From: DSFT01 sp032249175
Lineage (GTDB): Bacteria; Hydrothermota; Hydrothermia; LBFQ01; DSFT01
Length of the DNA stretch: 12,069 bases
NCBI GenBank assembly: GCA_032249175.1
Contig: JAVVGK010000036.1
Location: forward strand, 1 to 12,069
Reading direction: 5' to 3'
Part shown: positions 1 through 6,822 of the stretch, piece after piece
Layout: each line of letters starts with the position of its first letter
How positions within the stretch are numbered: the stretch's first letter is position 1
Notes under the pieces: model-generated
Databases searched by the model: none
What the model saw: the letters and a program-made list of their open reading frames with translations, nothing else
Told to the model about the DNA's origin: nothing
Position numbers and translations under genes: made by a program

Positions 1-312
1 GTTTCAAGAGATGAAATAATTGAAGTTCTTAAAACTGTTTATGACCCTGAAATTCCCGTTAATATCGTTGATTTGGGACTTATATATGGTATTGAAATAG
101 ATGAAAAGGGAAAGGTTCATATTTTGATGACTTTAACTGCTCCTGGTTGTCCAATTGGTGATACTATTGCTTTTGAGATTAAAGATAAACTTTTACAAAT
201 TGAAGGAGTAAGTGATGTTGAAGTTGAAATTACATTTGATCCACCTTGGACACTTGATAGAATAACGGAGGAAGGTAGAGAAGTTTTAAGAACATTCGGT
301 TTTAATATATGA
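1..312 (+). CDS. MIP18/DUF59 family protein (SufT/PaaD-like Fe-S assembly factor), 5'-truncated
   Basis: The reading frame is open from base 1 to TGA at 310-312, giving 103 visible residues. The first codon is GTT and no start is seen, so the gene begins just outside the window. The visible part covers nearly the whole DUF59 domain: the DPEIPVNIVDLGLIY block (residues 15-29), TAPGCPIGD with the family's conserved Cys at visible residue 50, and the DPPW..D.IT segment near the C-terminus. Family members (bacterial SufT, PaaD, eukaryotic MIP18/Cia2) act in the cytoplasm in maturation of Fe-S proteins, and the lone cysteine is typical. The stop overlaps the purQ start (ATGA, 309-312), so translation is probably coupled. 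Which Fe-S target it serves is unknown. UvrC, two genes downstream, has a four-cysteine region and is one candidate, by inference only. The family call is firm, the exact role is not. Confidence 0.9.
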   Translation, partial: VSRDEIIEVLKTVYDPEIPVNIVDLGLIYGIEIDEKGKVHILMTLTAPGCPIGDTIAFEIKDKLLQIEGVSDVEVEITFDPPWTLDRITEEGREVLRTFGFNI

Positions 313-974
313 TAAAAGCAGGAATTGTTGTTTTTCCTGGCTCAAATTGTGATAGGGATGTATTTTATATTTTGAAAATTTTAGGATTTGAACCTTATTA
401 TCATTTTCATAAAGATAAAAATATATTTAATTATAGGCTAATTGTTCTTCCTGGTGGGTTTTCTTATGGTGATTATTTAAGAGCTGGTGCAATTGCCAAA
501 TTTTCACCTGTTATGGAAAGTATATATAAATTTGTGGAAAATGAAATGGGTTTGGTTATTGGAATATGTAATGGATTTCAAATTTTAACAGAGGCACAAA
601 TTCTTGAAGGTGCTTTAACGAAAAATTTAAACAATAAATTCATATGTAAATTAGTTGAGCTTAAAGTTATAAACAATAGTACACCTTTTACAAAATTTTT
701 CCAAAAAAATCAAACTATTAAAATTCCAATAGCACACTCAGAAGGTAGATTTTTTCATAATGAGCCAATATCATTATATCAAAGAAATTTGGTTGCTTTT
801 GAATATGTTGATAATCCTAACGGCTCAGTAATGAATATTGCAGGAATTTTTAATTCTAAATTTAATGTTCTTGGACTTATGCCCCATCCTGAAAGAAGAA
901 GTGAAGGGATTCTTGGAGAAGGCTCAAAAGATGGATACTATATTTTTAAGAGCATTTTTGAATTTTTGAAATGA
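309..974 (+). CDS. purQ: Phosphoribosylformylglycinamidine synthase subunit PurQ (glutaminase)
   Basis: This 221-residue protein has the usual length of stand-alone PurQ. It is a class I glutamine amidotransferase that supplies ammonia from glutamine to PurL in the fourth step of de novo purine synthesis, converting FGAR to FGAM in the cytoplasm. Visible motifs are the N-terminal VVFPGSNCDRD block, LPGGFSYGDYLRAGAIA (residues 47-63, oxyanion region), the nucleophile elbow GICNGFQ with Cys87, and MPHPERR near the end, giving His193 and Glu195 of the catalytic triad. The ATG at 309 overlaps the previous stop and the TGA at 972-974 overlaps the uvrC ATG, so the three genes look like one translationally coupled operon. 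No Shine-Dalgarno precedes it. Small-type PurQ normally works with PurS and PurL. Neither is in the window, and the gene in the usual purS position is the DUF59 gene instead. All key residues are intact. Confidence 0.97.
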   Translation: MIKAGIVVFPGSNCDRDVFYILKILGFEPYYHFHKDKNIFNYRLIVLPGGFSYGDYLRAGAIAKFSPVMESIYKFVENEMGLVIGICNGFQILTEAQILEGALTKNLNNKFICKLVELKVINNSTPFTKFFQKNQTIKIPIAHSEGRFFHNEPISLYQRNLVAFEYVDNPNGSVMNIAGIFNSKFNVLGLMPHPERRSEGILGEGSKDGYYIFKSIFEFLK

Positions 975-2749
975 TAAATTTAAAAGAAATTATAAAAGAA
1001 ATTCCCCAAAAGCCTGGTGTTTATTTATTTAAAAAAGATAATAATGTTCTTTATGTTGGTAAAGCTTATAATCTAAAAAATCGTTTAAGCTCTTATTTAA
1101 ATGAGAAAAACAATTTAAAAGTTTTAGAGATGCTTCAAAAAGCGAATAATTTAGATTACATTATTACTGATAGCGAAAAATCTGCTTTACTTTTGGAATT
1201 ATCACTAATTAAGAAATATGACCCTCCATATAACATAAGATTGAAAGGACAACCATATCCATATATTGCTATTACAAAAGAAGAGATTCCAAGAATTGAG
1301 ATAACGAGAAATAATAATGACCAAAATAAAATTTACTTTGGACCATTTGTAAATCCAAGTTTTGTTAGAAATTTACTTTCTATAACAAGAGAAATTTTTA
1401 AGATAAGGAATTGTCGTTTAAAATTACCTTCAAATAAAATTCATAAAGTTTGTATAGAATACCATATTGGCAGATGCTTAGGTCCTTGTGCTAAGCTCAT
1501 TAGTTTAGAAGATTATCAAAATAATGTAAAAATGGCAATAGAATTATTAAAAGGAAACACTTATAGTGTTGAAAAGTATTTAAGAGAGGAAATTGATAAA
1601 GCGGTTAGTGAGCTTAAATTTGAAAAAGCAATTAAATTGAGAGATGCTTTAAGAAGTATATTGGAAATTGGTAGCTCAAATGGTGTTTGGATTGATGGTT
1701 CAGAGGATAGAGACTTTATTGGTTATTCAAAAGCTAACAATTATTATAGCATTTCTAAAATTATTTGGAGAAATGGAAGAATTGTAGGTAAGGAAGATTA
1801 TATCATTACGGATTCTATAAATGAGCCAATTGAAGAATTTTTATTAAGGCATTATGAAAGTGCATTTTTGAATATAAGAGCAATTGTAATTGATTTAGAT
1901 TTTTCCTATGAGTTTCTAAATGATTTCAGAAATCTTATAAAATTTAGAACTGATAAGGAAATTGAAATAAGAAAGCCAACTATTGATGAAATGAAAATAT
2001 ACAAAATAGCAATGGAAAATGCCGAAGAAAACTTAAAGAAATTTATAAATGATATTTCAAAGAAAGGGGAACATCCTGGTGTTGAAGAGCTAAAAAAAAT
2101 TTTAAAATTAGAAAAGCTTGAAAGAATTGAAGCAATTGATATATCTCATTATTATGGCGAGGGAAAGGTTGGTTCAGTTGTTGTGTTTGTAAATGGTAAG
2201 CCAAATAAAAGGGAATATAGAAGATATAAAATTAAGACAATTGAAGAGGGCAAAATAGATGATTATAAGGCAATTGAAGAGGTTTTAAGAAGAAGAATAA
2301 GAAGATTATTAGAAGAGAATAAGGAGCTTCCTGACTTAATTTTAATTGATGGTGGTATTGGTCAGTTAAAAAGTGCTATTAAAGTAATAAAAGAATTTAA
2401 ATTAAATCTAAAAGCAATTGGTCTTGCTAAAAGAAATGAAGAAATTATTTTGGAAAATGGTAAAGTTTTAAGTCTTCCAATTTATTCATTCTCATTAAGA
2501 TTACTTCAACATATTAGAAATGAAGCTCATAGATTTGCTTTAAGTTATCAGAGAAAATTAAGAGAGCCAAAAATAAAAAGTTCAATTCTTGATACAATCC
2601 CAGGACTTTCAAATAAAAGAAAATTAGAACTTTTAAGATACTTTGGAAGCATTGAAAGAATTAGAAAAGCAAGTGTAGATGAATTAAAGAAAGTTCCTGG
2701 TATTGGTGAAAAGTTAGCAAGGAAAATTTATTTGTATTTGAGAAGTTAG
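971..2749 (+). CDS. uvrC: Excinuclease ABC subunit UvrC
   Basis: This 592-residue protein is full length for UvrC, the dual-incision nuclease of nucleotide excision repair that acts on the UvrB-DNA complex. Domains in order: an N-terminal GIY-YIG nuclease (about 12-95) with GVY at 16-18, YVG at 28-30, Arg38 and Glu76, which makes the 3' incision; a region with four cysteines, C148, C161, C169 and C173, matching the Fe-S ligands reported for UvrC; a UVR UvrB-binding motif around 203-233; an RNase H-like nuclease for the 5' incision, with Asp390 in AIDISHYYGEGKVGSVVVF, the IDDYKAIEEVLRRR block near Asp430/431, Asp460 in ILIDGGIGQL and the QHIRNEAHRFA histidines (514 and 520); and tandem C-terminal helix-hairpin-helix motifs (about 540-590), including VPGIGEKLARKI. 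The ATG overlaps the purQ stop (971-974). No terminator follows. A promoter for the next gene lies 12 bp downstream. Confidence 0.98.
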   Translation: MINLKEIIKEIPQKPGVYLFKKDNNVLYVGKAYNLKNRLSSYLNEKNNLKVLEMLQKANNLDYIITDSEKSALLLELSLIKKYDPPYNIRLKGQPYPYIAITKEEIPRIEITRNNNDQNKIYFGPFVNPSFVRNLLSITREIFKIRNCRLKLPSNKIHKVCIEYHIGRCLGPCAKLISLEDYQNNVKMAIELLKGNTYSVEKYLREEIDKAVSELKFEKAIKLRDALRSILEIGSSNGVWIDGSEDRDFIGYSKANNYYSISKIIWRNGRIVGKEDYIITDSINEPIEEFLLRHYESAFLNIRAIVIDLDFSYEFLNDFRNLIKFRTDKEIEIRKPTIDEMKIYKIAMENAEENLKKFINDISKKGEHPGVEELKKILKLEKLERIEAIDISHYYGEGKVGSVVVFVNGKPNKREYRRYKIKTIEEGKIDDYKAIEEVLRRRIRRLLEENKELPDLILIDGGIGQLKSAIKVIKEFKLNLKAIGLAKRNEEIILENGKVLSLPIYSFSLRLLQHIRNEAHRFALSYQRKLREPKIKSSILDTIPGLSNKRKLELLRYFGSIERIRKASVDELKKVPGIGEKLARKIYLYLRS

Positions 2750-2760
2750 TTTTTATGCCT

Positions 2761-2789
2761 TTGAAAGAAAACCTTTTATGCTTTAAAAT
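2761..2789 (+). promoter_or_regulatory. Sigma70-type promoter for the SpoIID-domain gene, predicted leaderless
   Basis: TTGAAA at 2761-2766 (5/6 match to -35) and TAAAAT at 2784-2789 (5/6 match to -10) are separated by exactly 17 bp. The -10 is followed by six bases and then ATG at 2796, so normal -10 to start-site spacing puts the first transcribed base at or next to the A of the ATG. No Shine-Dalgarno lies upstream of that ATG, which agrees with a leaderless mRNA. It sits in the 46-bp gap after uvrC. The call rests on base matches only, and AT-rich DNA gives chance matches. Confidence 0.55.
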
Positions 2790-2795
2790 TATTTT

Positions 2796-4721
2796 ATGCT
2801 CTTCATAACGATTTCTTTAATAACCTTTAAGGTTAAGGATGCTTGGACATTTTTTGGAATAAATGATTATATTGTTATTGTAAAAACACCATCTGGCTCT
2901 ACTATAAACTATAACTCAAATATGCCTATTTTCAAGTTTCAAACCCAAGAGAAAGGTAAATATGAATTTGAATTTATAGCTAACGGATATGAGCCTTTAG
3001 AAACCTACTTTATAGTTAGTGAAAATTCTAACTTAGATGTAGATATTCTACTTTCTCGTGGTAATACTAATTTAAGTGATATTCATTTAATGCCTGATGA
3101 GGTTTTAATTGAAGGTTATGTTTCAGATAATTCTAACCTTAAACCTTTATCTAAGGTAAAGGTTAAAATAGGAAATTTAGAGACTTTTACTAATAAAGAT
3201 GGCTTCTTTTCAATAAAAATGCTTACTTTTAGTCCTTATGAGGATGAAAATTCAAAAGAATATAAAGTGATTTCAAATAGAAAAGACATATATTTTTCAA
3301 AGCCTGGTTATAAGGATTATGTTTTAAAAAATGTTTTGATAGTTCCAGGAAGGAAAATTATGAGGATTAGTTTGGAAAAAGGGCAAGGCTCTATTATTAG
3401 TGAATATAAGCATGGGCTTATTGATAGAAAACCTGATGAATATCTTATAAAGGATGGTTTTAATTCAACTGAAAATGGCATTTATCCAAAAGAAAAATTA
3501 GAAAAAATTAAAAATGATAATACTATTAATGAAACTGATGTAATTCCCTTGCCGTTTTTTGACCCTCCAAATTCAATAAGAGTTGGGACAAATTGCTCTT
3601 GTACAAGTTGCTCAAGTGTTTCAGTAATGAGTTTAGAGGACTATGTTGGAAAAGGATTAGATGATGAATGGATAGCAAGTTGGAATGCCCAATCTTTGAG
3701 GGCTGGTTCTCTTGCTTATAGAGCTTATGGCTCTTGGTATGTTTTAAATCCTATATCTAACAATTATGATATATGCTCTACTACTTGCTGTCAAGTTTGG
3801 AATTCAGACCAATATACAAGCACAATGAATGCTGCAATTTATACATCTGGTTTTGCCATATCACCAAGTGCTAATAATGTAGCAAGAGCTGAATATTCCG
3901 CTGAAAATAATGGACTTGTTGGTCAATTAAGTTGTGTTAATAGCTGTCCTTGTGGAGATGGTTATGCAGGTTCTCCTTGTGCAGGTTGGCCCTGTATAAG
4001 TGATAATGTTTGTTCTGGACAGGCTTGTTTTGGACATGGTAGAGGAATGTGTCAGTGGGGAACTAAGAGATGGGGAGATAATGGAAAATTTTGGGATTGG
4101 ATGGCAATTCATTATTATTCTTCAAAAAACTGGCATATTTCAACACCTATGGGATTTACAAATCTGTCTGCCAATCCAACCAATATCCAACCTGGTCAAA
4201 CATTTACAATATATGCCAGTATTTATTCTGGTGCTCAATATTCACACAATCAAATTATGCTTGGAGCAAGTTTATATGATGGAGCTAATTGGATAAGTGA
4301 TCCTGCTCATGATGTAAAGATAAATGTAACGTCAGGGAATGGAACTTATCAAAGACAATTTACAACACCTAATAATATAACAGCTAAGTGCTATGATTTA
4401 GTAGTTATGATATGGTTTGATATTGATGAAAATAATAAAATAAATTCTCCTGCTGACTTACCAATAGACAAGATAACGAAAACAAATTATATATGTGTTA
4501 GTGCAGTTAAACAGAATGAAATTTCAATAGGTAAAATAAAGTTTCATATAGAGAAATCAAAATTAATTTTTGAAGGTGAAGGAAAAATAAATTTATATTC
4601 AGTTGATGGAAAGTTAATAATATCTGACCAAATAAAAGGAAAAAGGGCATATAATTTAAAAAGTGGTGTTTATATATTAAAATCAGAGGGAATAACTAAA
4701 ATTATTTCAGTTTTACATTAA
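2796..4721 (+). CDS. Cysteine-rich SpoIID/LytB-domain surface protein with T9SS-type C-terminal sorting domain
   Basis: 641 residues. After a short hydrophobic N-terminus come a PEGA-like beta segment (about 25-88, with GKYEFEFIANGYEPLE), a carboxypeptidase-regulatory-like beta-sandwich (about 103-195, IEGYVS...TNKDGFFSI), a linker, a SpoIID domain (about 262-445), a beta-rich domain (about 453-570) and a tail (about 575-641). The tail matches the T9SS sorting pattern: INLYSVDGKLI, then LKSGVYILKSEG, then a short basic end. SpoIID motifs are SLEDYV (279-284), Glu291 in the position of the family's catalytic Glu, SLRAGSLAYRAYG (300-312), GHGRGMCQWG (413-422) and HYY (439-441). SpoIID proteins cleave glycan strands as lytic transglycosylases, so a peptidoglycan role is expected but not shown. 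Residues 267-419 hold 14 of the 16 cysteines, suggesting disulfides or metal binding. An in-frame TAA at 2784 makes ATG 2796 the first possible start. The N-terminus lacks the usual basic n-region, so the signal peptide is uncertain. Confidence 0.82.
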   Translation: MLFITISLITFKVKDAWTFFGINDYIVIVKTPSGSTINYNSNMPIFKFQTQEKGKYEFEFIANGYEPLETYFIVSENSNLDVDILLSRGNTNLSDIHLMPDEVLIEGYVSDNSNLKPLSKVKVKIGNLETFTNKDGFFSIKMLTFSPYEDENSKEYKVISNRKDIYFSKPGYKDYVLKNVLIVPGRKIMRISLEKGQGSIISEYKHGLIDRKPDEYLIKDGFNSTENGIYPKEKLEKIKNDNTINETDVIPLPFFDPPNSIRVGTNCSCTSCSSVSVMSLEDYVGKGLDDEWIASWNAQSLRAGSLAYRAYGSWYVLNPISNNYDICSTTCCQVWNSDQYTSTMNAAIYTSGFAISPSANNVARAEYSAENNGLVGQLSCVNSCPCGDGYAGSPCAGWPCISDNVCSGQACFGHGRGMCQWGTKRWGDNGKFWDWMAIHYYSSKNWHISTPMGFTNLSANPTNIQPGQTFTIYASIYSGAQYSHNQIMLGASLYDGANWISDPAHDVKINVTSGNGTYQRQFTTPNNITAKCYDLVVMIWFDIDENNKINSPADLPIDKITKTNYICVSAVKQNEISIGKIKFHIEKSKLIFEGEGKINLYSVDGKLIISDQIKGKRAYNLKSGVYILKSEGITKIISVLH

Positions 4722-4750
4722 GTGCTTTAAACTTTTGAGCTTTTCAAAAA

Positions 4751-4757
4751 AGGAGGG
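4751..4757 (+). promoter_or_regulatory. Perfect Shine-Dalgarno (AGGAGGG) deciding the start of the beta-barrel gene
   Basis: AGGAGGG lies four bases before ATG 4762. This selects that ATG over an in-frame TTG at 4735, which would add nine residues in front of a clean signal peptide. It is the only strong Shine-Dalgarno among the nine visible starts in the window. A small A/T hairpin, TTTTGA (4733-4738) with TCAAAA (4744-4749), sits just upstream. A possible promoter, TTTCAG (4705-4710) then 17 bp then TAAACT (4728-4733), would give a leader of about 20 bases, but its matches are weak. Confidence 0.85.
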
Positions 4758-4761
4758 AAAT

Positions 4762-5886
4762 ATGAATAAGATAACGATATCTATCGCTCTGACCTTGGGG
4801 GTTGCTTTCGCAACAGAAACAAGAGTAAATGTTCTAACACAAAACTCAAACAGACTTGGCTATGCGAACTTCCTCTTGGATGATGAATATATAATCCAAT
4901 TCTATCCTTCTGCTCTATTTAAATTTCCCGCTCACTTTACTATTGAAGCTCCTAATATACCAATGAGGGGAGATACAATTTATGGAACATATGCTTATGC
5001 TTCTGCTTTTGGGAAATATCAAAATTATGGATTTGGAGCTTATCTTGGAAGGGAGAGGGTAGGTATTGATTTTAACAGAAACGGCACAGCTGATCTTACA
5101 GTTACTCCCTTAGACCTTGTGGGAGGATTGAATTTCAACAATGTTTCTTTGGGCTTGAATTTAAGGTTTGGAACAACTTCTTTTGATGATAAGGGAACAC
5201 CAGCTACAATCCGTACAGCCTCAATAATAGGTCTTACACCTTCTTTAAGTTATTATATTTCCGAAAAAACAGCTTTTGATATTTCTATTCCACTTCAATT
5301 TGGAAATGGCTCAGATAAAACAGGGACAACTGTAAATACAAACTACAGCTCCAATTCATTTGGTTTTCTTGGAAGATTTTATAATCCTATATTTATAGGT
5401 TATGCCTTATTTTTAACGGGAAGTGAAGAATATGACAATCCAAACACAAATGGTACTGATTTTTCGACCAATACCACTCAATTTTCTGCTGGTGGTGGTT
5501 TAAACTTACCAATTTCTGATATTGGATTTGGTATATTGGGTCTAACTGTCAATTCACTTAGTCAGACAACACGTCAGGGAAACACTGAAACCAAATCCTC
5601 TGGTTTTTCTTTAGGAATTTTAATTGGTGGTGAAGTAAAGGCTTTAAGAGATTACTTTAAATTAAGAGGCTCATTTACCTATGATTTATTGAGAACAGCA
5701 GATGTTGGAACAAGAGGAACTGGATTAGGCTCTGTTGGAAATCTTACACTTGGCTTTGGTTATGAAGTTGGATTTATAAGACTTGATGCTGCTGTTTCTA
5801 CTGACTTAATATATAATGGTCCATTTTTCTTAACAGGTGTTCCATCAGGATTTATTCCAAGCATTTCTATTCTTGGAAAGTTCTAA
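4762..5886 (+). CDS. Outer-membrane beta-barrel protein (secreted, function unknown)
   Basis: 374 residues from ATG 4762. The N-terminus MNKITISIALTLGVAFA is a short Sec signal peptide with likely cleavage after AFA (residue 17). The rest is a run of alternating hydrophobic/polar strands separated by Gly/Asn/Ser/Thr-rich turns, with many aromatic residues at strand ends and a terminal strand ending ISILGKF. A C-terminal Phe is the classic signal for BAM-assembled outer-membrane barrels. There are no cysteines. I do not recognise the substrate or family. Its size is within the range of FadL/PorV-type barrels, but I cannot claim homology. The strong Shine-Dalgarno, the terminator immediately after the stop and a more G/C-rich 5' half than its neighbours suggest high expression. 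It follows the SpoIID-domain gene by 40 bp on the same strand, so the two may be co-transcribed. Confidence 0.8.
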   Translation: MNKITISIALTLGVAFATETRVNVLTQNSNRLGYANFLLDDEYIIQFYPSALFKFPAHFTIEAPNIPMRGDTIYGTYAYASAFGKYQNYGFGAYLGRERVGIDFNRNGTADLTVTPLDLVGGLNFNNVSLGLNLRFGTTSFDDKGTPATIRTASIIGLTPSLSYYISEKTAFDISIPLQFGNGSDKTGTTVNTNYSSNSFGFLGRFYNPIFIGYALFLTGSEEYDNPNTNGTDFSTNTTQFSAGGGLNLPISDIGFGILGLTVNSLSQTTRQGNTETKSSGFSLGILIGGEVKALRDYFKLRGSFTYDLLRTADVGTRGTGLGSVGNLTLGFGYEVGFIRLDAAVSTDLIYNGPFFLTGVPSGFIPSISILGKF

Positions 5887-5905
5887 GGGGCTTTTGCCCC
5901 TTTTT
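5887..5905 (+). terminator. Intrinsic (Rho-independent) terminator after the beta-barrel gene
   Basis: GGGGC (5887-5891), loop TTTT, GCCCC (5896-5900), then TTTTT (5901-5905). The stem is perfect, five G-C pairs, and begins on the base after the TAA stop. It is unusual in sitting only five bases before the next gene's ATG (5911), with no visible promoter in between. Confidence 0.9.
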
Positions 5906-5910
5906 AAAAT

Positions 5911-6822
5911 ATGATTATTGTTCATGGTGGTGCTGGTGAATGGAATGAAGAAAAACTTAAAATTGCTGAAAGTAGTTTAATAAAATCAGTAGAAAAAGGT
6001 TTAGAGATTTTAAAGAAATATGATGACCCTATTAGTGCTTGTGAAGAAGCAATAAAAATTCTTGAAGATGAGCCTATTTTTAATGCAGGAACAGGAAGCG
6101 TTTTAAATATATTTGGTGAAGTTGAAATGGACGCAAGTATTATGAGAGGAGACAATTTAAAAGCAGGAGCGGTAGCTGGCATTAAAAATATCAAAAATCC
6201 AATTAGTTTAGCAAGGAAAATCATGGAGGAAACTGAACATGTTTTAATAATCTCAGAAGGTGCTGAAAAATTGGCTAAAACTTTTGGATTTGAAGAATAC
6301 AATCCTATTACAAATGAAAGTATTGAAAAATATAAAAAAGCAAAAGAAAATTTTGATAACATTAATAGTTTAAAACATATTAAGCAATTTATGGAAAAAT
6401 ATCCGAATTACTTTATTGGAACAGTTGGAGCTGTTGTTGTAAATAGTAAAGGAGTTATTGTAAGTGGCTCTTCAACAGGTGGAACAACTTTAAAATTAAA
6501 AGGTAGGGTCGGAGATACACCATTAATTGGAGCTGGAATATATGCTAATGAAGTTTGCGGAGCAAGTGCAACAGGAATAGGTGAAGGTATAATTAGAGTA
6601 AATTTAAGTTCATTTGTTTGCTATTTGGTTAAAATTGGAATTTCTGTTGAAAATGCTGTTAAAAGTGCTATTGATTATTTAACTCAAAAAGTTAATTTGC
6701 CAGCGGGTATTATAGCTCTTGATAATTATGGAAATGTTGGATTTTATCATAATACAGAATACATGCCTGTCGCTTATTATAAAGATGGCAAGATTCAAGT
6801 AAAATTTAGCTATTTTACTTAA
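5911..6822 (+). CDS. Isoaspartyl peptidase / plant-type L-asparaginase (Ntn hydrolase, T2 family)
   Basis: 303 residues, in the usual range for this family (E. coli IaaA is about 320). The precursor cleaves itself before a Thr that becomes the N-terminal nucleophile. The mature enzyme hydrolyses beta-aspartyl dipeptides and asparagine and is cytoplasmic here, as no signal peptide is present. Motifs: the N-terminal VHGGAGEW, FNAGTGSVLN and VEMDASIM, the autocleavage site GTVGAV with nucleophile Thr171, SSTGGTTLKLKGRVGD (187-202) with the substrate-binding Arg199, and ATGIGEGIIR with the TGxGE loop (221-225). All expected catalytic and binding positions are present. The ATG at 5911 gives the family's short pre-HGGAG N-terminus. 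There is no Shine-Dalgarno, and the upstream 24 bases are the terminator of the barrel gene, so expression may depend on readthrough. The 3' end overlaps the convergent fusion gene by 8 bp. The choice between isoaspartyl peptidase and asparaginase as main activity cannot be settled from sequence. Confidence 0.93.
   Translation: MIIVHGGAGEWNEEKLKIAESSLIKSVEKGLEILKKYDDPISACEEAIKILEDEPIFNAGTGSVLNIFGEVEMDASIMRGDNLKAGAVAGIKNIKNPISLARKIMEETEHVLIISEGAEKLAKTFGFEEYNPITNESIEKYKKAKENFDNINSLKHIKQFMEKYPNYFIGTVGAVVVNSKGVIVSGSSTGGTTLKLKGRVGDTPLIGAGIYANEVCGASATGIGEGIIRVNLSSFVCYLVKIGISVENAVKSAIDYLTQKVNLPAGIIALDNYGNVGFYHNTEYMPVAYYKDGKIQVKFSYFT

Noticed and set aside
3927..4296. Overlapping open frames on both strands within the SpoIID domain (61, 98 and 62 codons)
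   Set aside because: They overlap GHGRGMCQWG and other conserved SpoIID positions in the true frame. They are shadow frames.
4735..4761. Alternative TTG start for the beta-barrel gene
   Set aside because: The perfect Shine-Dalgarno lies between it and ATG 4762, and a clean signal peptide begins at 4762.
5922..6362. 146-codon open frame on the minus strand inside the asparaginase gene
   Set aside because: It lies entirely antisense to a gene with clear catalytic motifs, its Ser/Phe-rich composition is typical of antisense AT-rich coding DNA, and it has no recognisable domain.
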